Source of the DNA: Hirundichthys speculiger
Taxonomy: Eukaryota; Chordata; Actinopteri; Beloniformes; Exocoetidae
Length of the DNA: 64,000 nucleotides
Assembly (NCBI GenBank): GCA_018398805.1
Contig: JAGFBZ010001910.1
Span: forward strand, 1 to 64,000
Direction of reading: 5' to 3'
How positions within the stretch are numbered: position 1 is the stretch's first letter; each line of letters begins with the position of its first letter. Of this stretch, positions 56,273 through 64,000 are shown piece after piece. A program made the translations under genes and the position numbers. The notes beneath the pieces were generated by a model. That model saw nothing but the letters and a program-made list of their open reading frames with translations. It had not been told where the DNA came from and ran no database searches.

Positions 56273-56365
56273 TACAGATGTGATCCATGTAGGGCGGCTT
56301 TTACTGGATCAGATAAACTGTAGATGCACCAAAAATGATACAATGGAGAGAAACAGTAAACCTGT
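56273..56365 (+). pseudogene. Decayed 14th zinc finger after the stop
   Basis: In the same frame after the TGA comes YRCDPCRAAFTGSDKL, a stop, then MHQK and a GEK-like linker. The array was once longer and has been shortened by stops. Confidence 0.75.
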
Positions 56366-57590
56366 GATAAGTGTGGATCAATAATTACTGTATGTTTTCA
56401 ATTGAAAATGCAAAAACATCATGTTGAAAATGAATTTTGTCTGTAGACTGTTGTGAAGGTTTTCTGAGATCATCAGATGTCAAAAGCATCAACAGATTCA
56501 TGGAGGATGAAAGCTGTTCATCAGTAACCAGATTTTTCAAAAGTTCCTGTATGAAGATGTTCAGATTTTGACTTCTGCTTTTACAGATCTTTGTGCTTTT
56601 ACATATTATGCTTTACTGTAATACATTTATGGGCCTCTTTATTACATTTTGCAGGTTTAGGAGTTTTTCCTAGTTGCTCCAGGGCTCCTCGTGGCTACAT
56701 GGAACCCATGTTTCTGCATAATCCACATTTAGCAGGAAACATCTCTAGATATTTGTAGTCTAGAAGCTCATTGTTGTCAGGTGTGGTATTGTTTGATGTT
56801 TCGGTGTATATTGATGTTATAGGAACACTATGATAAGAGTAAAGGTTTAAATCCTTTATGAAATTGCCTCTTTGTGTGTCATTTCTTCTCTTTACAATTA
56901 CACAAAATTATCAATGAACATATTATTGTGTTCTGAAAGTAATATATCAAATGTCATGTCATTGTTGATGTTCACATAGACCAGTTGAATATGTTCTATG
57001 GTGGATGGAGAGTAAATTCCACTGTAAAATGGGGGTGGGGTCTGTTTATATTTCCACCAAGGTCAAAACCAAACCTCCTCCTTTGTCAACAGGTCTCTGT
57101 TCTCTAGTTGGTCTGATACCTAAAACAGATTATTAGAAAGTATTTCAGGATGTCACCAAGACAGATGTTAGAACGTCCACTAGCTACTAACTACTCACTG
57201 TCCATTAGGAAAAGCTCTGAATGTTTCAAATGTCTCCACCAGCCATGTTCAGCATCTTCATGTCTTCTCCTGGTTCTGGTCAGAACTCTGGCAGCAGTGT
57301 TCTGGATGAGCTGAAGACCAGACAGAAGAGTGTTATAGTAGTCAGTCTGCTGGAGATGAAGGCTGGATAAGCTTCTCTATATCTGCTCTGGACATCAGAT
57401 CTCTGACTCTTCATATCAGTTTGAGGAGATAAAAAGCTGTTTTAGTTCCAGACTTGATGATGCTGCTGAAGCTCAGCTGAGTCAATTAAAATTGACTCAG
57501 AGCTGAGCTTCCTTGTTACATTACGCCAATAACATGAGTATAACGTCAAAGTATCTGTTAACAATAGGATCAGGCCCTAAAAGTCTTAGA
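56366..57590. other. Probable 3' UTR and repeat-like sequence
   Basis: No coding sequence recognised. The stretch 57230-57440 resembles dispersed fish repeat sequence. An imperfect hairpin lies at about 57472-57515. Confidence 0.4.
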
Positions 57591-57599
57591 TAAAAAACC

Positions 57600-58235
57600 G
57601 CGGCTGTACCATCATTGCAATATACTAAAGAAGTATAAAATGTTAAGCTTTGATAATCTAATTACATATTCTAATGTCCGTCTGGTACACAAAATCATAC
57701 ATGATGCTGCACCACCACCTCTGAAAACTTATGTTCAGCCTCGCTCTGAAATAATTACTCGAACATTAAGATCAACATCTAGGGGAGACTGCAACATTCC
57801 CAAAAGAAGGACTGCCTTTTCTCAATCAGCCTTCTCTTTTAAAGCCGTAAAAGTATGGAATGGACTCCCGGACAGAATAAAGACAATTCCAGATTATATA
57901 ATTTTTTCACATGCAGTCAAAAATTGGCTGCTCAGCAACCAGTCTTGCTCACATTAAGGGGCTCATTTTACTCTCGCATTATTCTGTACAGGATGCATTG
58001 TAAAGAGTAGTCATTTTTATTGTTTTTTTAAGCTATTGTAAATTTACCCAATTGTTTTTGCGATTTTATTTTGTTGTATTTTAATGTTCTTTGCCTTCTT
58101 GTCTTACTGTTTATCTGTGTTAAGGACTACAGATGGAAATTAGCTTGGTGCTAAATCTGGTGCAGCCATCTTTTTAATGCCACTGCACACGGTCCTTTAA
58201 ATAAATAAATAAAAAAAAAAACAACCTCTGTACCC
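57600..58235 (+). mobile_element. Non-LTR LINE 3' end (different family)
   Basis: Frame 57640-57957 encodes the reverse-transcriptase C-terminal domain (HKIIHDAAPPPLKTYVQPR, STSRGDCNIPKRRTAFSQSA, WNGLP), followed by a 3' UTR and an AATAAATAAATAAA tail. Rex/CR1-like; the exact clade is not certain. Confidence 0.8.
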
Positions 58236-58499
58236 ATAAAAAAAAAAAACTCACACAGAGCAGGGTTGGTACGTAGAATCAGCTGTGGTGATAAATCCAT
58301 ATTTCAGTGGGACTCCTGGTATTGTCTTTTAAAATCTTTCATTTTCTTGGAAGTCGTAGGCTGTTCTTTCTCTTCACTGAGCATTTTCCCTTCACAAGGA
58401 AACTTTCCAAAGACGTATGTTTCTTACTCATTTTGCTAGGTGGGTTAAATTTTAGCGCTCCAGTTACCAAGACGTAACCAAGAGAATTCGGTCATTTTT

Positions 58500-58606
58500 T
58501 CAAAATAAAAGCTCATTCAGACTCATATAATAAATAAAACTTATAAAACGAATTTATTCTTGCACGGCGCGGCACCGGTCCACAGCCCGGGGTTGAGGAC
58601 CACTGG
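58500..58606. mobile_element. hAT-Charlie-like end
   Basis: Right end, inverted: CACTGGTGGTCC is not exact, but the block GGTTGAGGACCACTG with GCGGCACCGGTCCACAGCCC matches the well-known Charlie-type terminus. Left end not found. Confidence 0.5.
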
Positions 58607-58609
58607 TGT

Positions 58610-59128
58610 AGAGGATGTCCAGGAGTTTCTACAATGGTCTTCATTTTGTGAAGTATCCTCCTTTTCTCCATCATCTGCGGAACAGATCCAGCCTTTTTCA
58701 TCAGTTGTTCAGGTTTTTTAAGTCTCTGGTTCTGATGCTGCTGCTCCTACAGATGACTGCAGATGGACTGAACTCTCCACAACAGACTGATAGAAGATCT
58801 GAACATCTGGCTGCAACACTGAAGGACCTCAGCTTCCTCCAGAACTAAAGTCTGCTCTGTCCCTTCTTATCAACAGCATCAGTGTCTCCAGTCCAGTCTG
58901 TTGTCCAGGTGAACACTGACGTATTTATACTCCTCCACCACTTCCACTTCTTCTCCATGATGGAAATGCTGTTGGACTTGATTGTGGATTTTAGGAGGAT
59001 CAGGAACAAGTCTAAAATCCTCCTAACATCCACAATCATCTCCTTTGTCTTGTCTACATTTAAGATGAGATGATTGTTCCTACACCATGCTACAAAGTAG
59101 TTCACCAATTTTCTGTACTCAGTCTCTG
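58610..59128 (-). pseudogene. Rex3/RTE-like reverse transcriptase C-terminal remnant
   Basis: Minus-strand pieces: NNHLILNVDKTKEMIVD near 59050-59090, TDWTGDTDAVDKKGQSRL near 58845-58900, then KAGSVPQMMEKRRILHKM and HPLHQ near 58600-58700. This is the usual order in Rex-type elements. Several frameshifts and stops. Confidence 0.65.
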
Positions 59129-60100
59129 GTCAATTCAGTTTTATTTGTATAGCCTCTGTTACAATGTCAATTGTCTCCAGGTATTTACAGAGACCCAGAT
59201 CATGACCCCTGAGCAAATATCATTAGCTAAAATTATAATATTAAATCCAAATCAAGGATAATGGCAGGTAAAAAAAAAAAAAACTCCCACATTGGGAGAG
59301 AAAAAAAAACTTTAAGCTGAACAGTGGCAAGAAAAAACACCACTTTAAGAGGAAGAAACCTGGACCAGGACCTGGATCATATGGAGGGACCTTCCTGATG
59401 AAGACCAGCTGGATAAAGACAGAAAAAGAGAGGAGAGACAGGACAGAGAGAGGATGGAGGACAGAGGATGGAAGACAGAGGATGGAGGACAGAGAGAGTA
59501 GGGAGGACAGAGACAGGATGAAGGACAGAGAGAGGATGGAGGACAGAGGGGAGAGACACACATGACTGAATGAAATGACTCCATAAACAGATGCAGGTAG
59601 CAGCACTGAGGTGAGATGGTCAGAGGACTAGATCACTGGTCACCACGGCAACCGACACCCTGAACACACCTACACACACAGGTGGAGGTAAACTCTGGAA
59701 TGGACAGAGGAGGGAACTGCAAGTCAGCATGAAACTCAGGAAACTCTGGCCTGAAAACATACAGAAAGAAATGAGAAAAAAGGAGGAAAAACAGCACAAC
59801 AAACTACAGGAAAGAAAATGGAACACAGTTACAGTAACGAGGTGCTGCTAATTAATTATGGAATGAGCTGGAGGAGGAGGAAGGGAGACGAGCAGTGGAG
59901 ACCCCGCTCAGCAGATCATGTTGACGTCCCCCTGCAGCGTAAGCCTATAGCAGCATAGCTATGACGAAGCTGTGATTAAGACGAGCTACTCTAGTCTGAG
60001 CTACTACAGCTATGGCTATAACTATTAGCCCCTACACACTATAGTTTAGACTAACTGTAGGCTTTACTGAACAGAAATGTTTTCAGTTTAGTTTTAAAGG
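59129..60100 (-). mobile_element. L2-like LINE 3' tail, inverted uninterrupted copy
   Basis: Reverse-complement match of 50590-51590 plus 54162-54263 with nothing between, so it preserves the empty piggyBac target at about 59225-59245. Codes only the last residues of the reverse transcriptase (KTKLKTFLF). Confidence 0.85.
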
Positions 60101-60116
60101 TCCACCACAGCTGCAG

Positions 60117-60798
60117 GTGCGGTTTTCTGTCATCAGAAGAAGTTTGGAGATCTCCTGGCGATGAAGGGGTGACTTTTCTCCTTCTCTCCTCCTCTCTGGC
60201 TTCGCTGTGGCGCTCTGAGTGTGTCAAATGGGTTCAGAAAAAAAAGCTGCACCGGAGCCGACTTTTAAATGTTAAAAGATATTTATTTACAGAAAAAGAA
60301 GGCATAAATGACTTTCTGCAGCAAGTCTGGGACGTTTCTATGAGCTAATGAGGGAAAGTTCGAAGAACAAAGACATACGCAGGCTCTTTATAGCCTCTGT
60401 GTAACGCCTTTCTAATCTTCAGTTTCACAGATAGAATCAGTCAAATTTAATGACAAAAGTACATATTCACTCCTTACTTGCTTGCTTATCTTCAAACATA
60501 AACAGTACCATCTTAAATTTACAGTTGGAATCGATCAGAAACTCTCTAAGACAGATTCTCAGTTCTTGTCTCTTTTTGGCCCTGAACTGTACTTCTGCTG
60601 AAAAAGACAGGCTTTGGACTAGCAGACACTTACCAACATGAACTCGCTGACTCACAGAATGTTCTTTAAACTCAATGAACTTCTGCAAAGGCCTAAACTT
60701 CAGGCCTTACGGCTATTAAAACACCATTAAAGGGTTGTAGTAAAACTTTATATAAAAAGGTAAATGTCATGTAAATATCATATTGTTCAGACACCACA
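60117..60798 (-). repeat. 3' LTR of the endogenous retrovirus
   Basis: On the minus strand the LTR begins TGTGGTGTCTGAAC at 60798 just after the purine tract AAAGGGGGAATA (60799-60812). An AATAAA signal lies near 60285. The far border, next to the L2 copy, is approximate. Confidence 0.55.
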
Positions 60799-60812
60799 TA
60801 TTCCCCCTTTGA

Positions 60813-61930
60813 GACTACACAGAGTCTTGAAAAAGTAAAGAAAGAAAAACATCACAGGGTACAATAATGCGATACATCAACTCAAAATCATAACCGTCAT
60901 GGAGAGTGGGAGCAAAAACCTGCCGGCAGATACAACTTTCAGAAAACCATCATTTCTTCAAGGCAGGAAAAACCTCCCACGGCATCCATCTGCCAGGGAT
61001 CTCCACCGTTAACAGCCCTCCAGACAACAAAAAAAAGATCATATAATGGGCAATAGGCAATATGCATAAGAACCTCAGAAAAGAATAGAATAACTGTCTG
61101 AAGCAGGCCAGCTGTCCCGTTGAACCCACGTTCAGACCTATGCCTGCCTAAACCCTCTATCCTGTCCGATAAAAGAACAAAACACCTGAAGGCCCCACAC
61201 ATAATGCACAAAACAACATCAAAAGAATATAACTGAATCACAAATGTATATTGAGTCATAACATAACAAGATTAAGAATATATTTTGAATATAATAAACA
61301 CTAAACATTTCTCGACTGAAAGAATAACCCCCAAGAGTTCCATAGTCGAAGAAGAAGAAGAAGCTCCTGAAGAATCCAGGTGGATCAACGACGTTGTATC
61401 AGGACGATGTCGATGTTGGATTTTGACAGTCCATACGGTCAGGATTGAATGAAAATGCTTGAGCCAGCAGTCACCCCAGGTGATTTCCCATCAGTACTGA
61501 GAAGAAAAAGAAAACACTGACCAGTATCTTGTTCCAAGTGAAAAAACATTTTCAAACAAGTGATTAAAAATAGGTGAAATGAATCAAAAACATATTTCAG
61601 TGTAAATATTCATATATGGATATCAAAAATCAACTTTCAAAAGGGTAACGTTTCAACTATGACATCTTCCACCATCTCCTCATCTTCGTCATCGGTAACA
61701 AATCTATGTAATAGTGACATCTGAACAGAATAACAGTAACTTTTATAATCACCTTAGTCATCCAATTGAAGTCTATGGAAAATAGACAATAGTCTCTTAC
61801 AACAGTTAGTCTCCTACAAAAGTTAAGTAACACTTAAACAAATGACTAAAAAATAAGCCAGCACAAATGTCTTCGGTCTGTAAATGATAAACTATACCAA
61901 GTCACTATTTCATCTCTAATTTCTAAAGAA
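60813..61930 (-). other. Non-coding remains of the retroviral element
   Basis: An open frame at 60939-61259 could descend from the env or accessory region, but no diagnostic motif was found. Confidence 0.35.
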
Positions 61931-61934
61931 TCAA

Positions 61935-62090
61935 TCACACTGTTTTATCCACAAATTCTTTACCGTTGTCAGAGGATATGCAAACTGGCAATCCCCACCT
62001 GCTTATGACCTCCTGGCACAAAAACTTAGCAACAGACTGAGCATCTTTGTGTCTGAAATCGGCAAAGGTTCAACCGAAATTTACAGTGTT
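61935..62090 (-). pseudogene. Retroviral integrase core remnant
   Basis: A short stretch with AQSVAKFLCQEVISRWGLP followed by ISSDNGKEF. This is the second catalytic Asp region of a retroviral-type integrase (DNGxxF). Stops on both sides; no reverse transcriptase precedes it. Confidence 0.6.
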
Positions 62091-62385
62091 GCATCTTACT
62101 AAAATAACATCTTCTTGTTTCAAAAACCTATAATAATCTCTCAGTCTTGACATAATCAGAGTATTGAGTATATTTGTCAAAGTTCAAAAGGTTCCGTAAG
62201 GTATGATGAGTCAGAATAGTAACTGAATAGTCAACAGAACAGATGATGTTTCATTATACACCGATATTTGTCTCCATCAGAGTTGGACACATATAGCAAA
62301 AACAGTTCTTAGAATAATCTGGAAGTGTCAGTGCTGGAGCCTCCAGCAGTCTTCGCTTCCACCAGCTGCATCTAAGTAAGTTTTC

Positions 62386-63650
62386 TCAAGGCATCTTGGT
62401 CTTGTTGTTTCTGTTCTTTCTCCCTTTTCCGATACAGTTCCACTTGATGTGCAATGTGTCCGTGTAGACACTTTTCGTCATGTGTCCAAGTCCAACCACT
62501 TCTGCCAGCTTGCTTCTCACTGGCTGGGGCAATCCTTTCTGAATCCTGTTTCGTATGATTGCTTGTTCCATTTGAATTCCTTCTGGATCATGTCCTGTAG
62601 TGTTTCTTCATACTTGGTGGGCTCTGGAGACATAAGCTCTTGGATTTCCATTATCTCTTATGGGCTTAATCAGAATATTATCAGAACGAATGTTCGTCGG
62701 AAATACTACTTTCAGTGCTTTACATATTCGGCCTCTGTTTGCTGCAAACAGTTCCGGATCGTTCACAGTTCCCACATAACAATCAAGGCCAGTTTTTAGC
62801 ATGATCTCTTCCATCGCTGGGACTCCAAGAATGTTATATAGAAGTCTCTTAACATCTCCCATAGCAAGCTGTGTTCCCACATAGACTTCCTCCAATTTTG
62901 AGATCCATGGATGGGCTCCATCCTGGAGTGGTGGTAACTTCTCCAATATGCTTGTCAGATTAGTGTTCTGCCAAGGCTTGTAGTCAACATGTGGTCCTCG
63001 GACGACCACTGGACACATCTTACTCAGTGAGTCTTTCTTCTTTGGTCTTAAAGAGTAGCTTTTTGGATAATCTTGGATTCTCTGCTCCAATGGAATTCTC
63101 CAGAAAAGTGGGACATAAATCAATGGTTCTCTGTCCCTTCCTCAGGGCTCGTGACTTGTCATCTTTGGTTCTTGCAGTTTTTCTTGGCTGATTACTGGAA
63201 GCTGAGGATGCAAGTTTCCGTTCTTCACTTCTCTTTCGTATGGTGGAGGGGTCCTCAATGTTAGAGGAGAAGATGTGTAAGGGGGAAAGTTTGTCATCTT
63301 TTGTCATCATCTCCTTTGTTTCCTTTGCATCTGGTTTCATGTCTTCAATTTCATTTCCTTGTTCTCCTTTCTTGTTAGTAGGATCTTCTGTCCTTCATCT
63401 TTAAACAACTCCAAAATTCCAAGCTCGAATTTTCTCTTTTCTTGACATTTGGCTTTCTTCTGGTGCGCCTTGTAGGTTGAAATGAGTACTTGAATTGTAT
63501 TTATAACATCTGGGTTCAAAGTGCCTTCTATTGGCCAAGGTTGAGCAATGTGCGGCCAACGTTTGTTCCATTTTTCTGAAGTCTTCGTAATTCTTTTAAT
63601 AAGTGGATTGTCTTTTTGTACTAACTCAACAGGAGTTATTTTCAGAATCC
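62386..63650 (-). pseudogene. Retroviral gag-like remnant
   Basis: Three main minus-strand frames: matrix-like at 63337-63640, a basic Lys/Arg/Ser-rich linker at 63020-63340, and a capsid-like segment at 62608-63123, with a further piece at 62386-62571. Order and composition fit Gag of an endogenous retrovirus of fish; assignment is by pattern and by the downstream integrase and LTR. Frameshifts separate all parts, so no functional protein is expected. Confidence 0.55.
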
Positions 63651-64000
63651 TTATCTTTTGTTACTGACATAATGTTATAGCACAAGAAAACTAGTCAGAA
63701 AATCAAAAACTCAAAAATTTGAAAAATTTTATTTTTATTTTTAATGATCAATTATTAAAACTGTTTTATTATTATCGAACAATCAACCAATAGAATACCG
63801 ATTAAATGTTCAACAAACAACCAACTACTTGACCTGAATAATTTTGTAAGTATTTCACTTTATTTTAATAGTATCATTTATTGTTTATATTCCCTTCTTT
63901 TCTTATTTGGTATTACTAATTCTTTCACATTCACTCTTTAAATCTGTGTCTTTAATTGTCCAAATCACTGCTCATTTAATTTTGCAATTTCAAAATTTGT

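Larger units (their letters stand above)
60117..64000 (-). mobile_element. Decayed endogenous retrovirus, 5' end outside window
   Basis: Minus-strand order: gag-like frames (62386-63650), a short integrase remnant (about 61935-62090), non-coding remains, a polypurine tract, and an LTR (about 60117-60798). Most of pol and env is missing. All frames are broken. The element runs past the right edge of the window. Confidence 0.7.

Noticed and set aside
1..64000. Search for CRISPR arrays, bacterial operons, tRNA and rRNA genes.
   Set aside because: No regularly spaced repeat-spacer array, no ribosomal sequence and no convincing tRNA cloverleaf noticed; the repeats present are transposons and satellites.

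Overview
The window is vertebrate nuclear DNA, almost certainly from a teleost fish. It is AT-rich, has spliceosomal introns, and is packed with the transposon mixture typical of fish: Ty3 elements, hAT, piggyBac, Tc1 and Harbinger-like DNA transposons, and L1, L2, RTE and Rex-type LINEs. The C2H2 zinc-finger exon and the SAMD3-like exons also belong to families that are strongly expanded in fish. There are no bacterial features and no CRISPR array. The species cannot be named from the sequence alone.

Layout. 1-5.55 kb: 3' two-thirds of a Ty3 retrotransposon with an intact pol and 3' LTR, sitting inside piggyBac copy 1 (5.55-8.04 kb), which itself sits inside an L1-like LINE (to 10.03 kb) that also carries a solo LTR. 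10.0-12.5 kb: two copies (A, B) of a 1.2 kb segment holding the promoter and acidic first exon of an unidentified gene plus, on the other strand, an exon of a second gene; a third copy (C) lies inverted at 32.5-33.7 kb. 12.9-16.8 kb: MITEs and three minus-strand exons of a SAMD3-like gene. 16.9-27.8 kb: a large decayed Ty3 element (minus strand) with mosaic LTRs and no visible reverse transcriptase. 27.9-32.4 kb: a hAT element with long G and C runs, MITEs and a LINE. 34.1-38.5 kb: DNA transposons nested at least three deep, one carrying a THAP exon. 38.5-43.1 kb: hAT insertions around several candidate host exons, including a hAT transposase ORF that reads into a host-like exon. 43.1-49.9 kb: LINE, Tc1 and hAT remnants. 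50.3-54.3 kb: an L2-like LINE tail split by piggyBac copy 2. 55.15-56.27 kb: the best host coding exon, 13 C2H2 fingers. 57.6-60.1 kb: LINE tails. 60.1-64 kb: a decayed endogenous retrovirus (minus strand).

No operon-like cooperation exists. The genes form a host background (zinc-finger gene, SAMD3-like gene, two unidentified genes) cut up by mobile elements. The insertion order can be read from target-site duplications: seven hAT/hAT-like insertions have clear 6- or 8-bp duplications, and piggyBac copy 2 can be checked against an unoccupied paralogous site in this same window. I found no single novel defence or metabolic system. The strongest unusual signals are the triplicated promoter/first-exon unit, the hAT-host exon fusion ORF, the THAP exon inside hAT-like ends, and the piggyBac derivatives that keep the cysteine-rich domain but lack the catalytic core.
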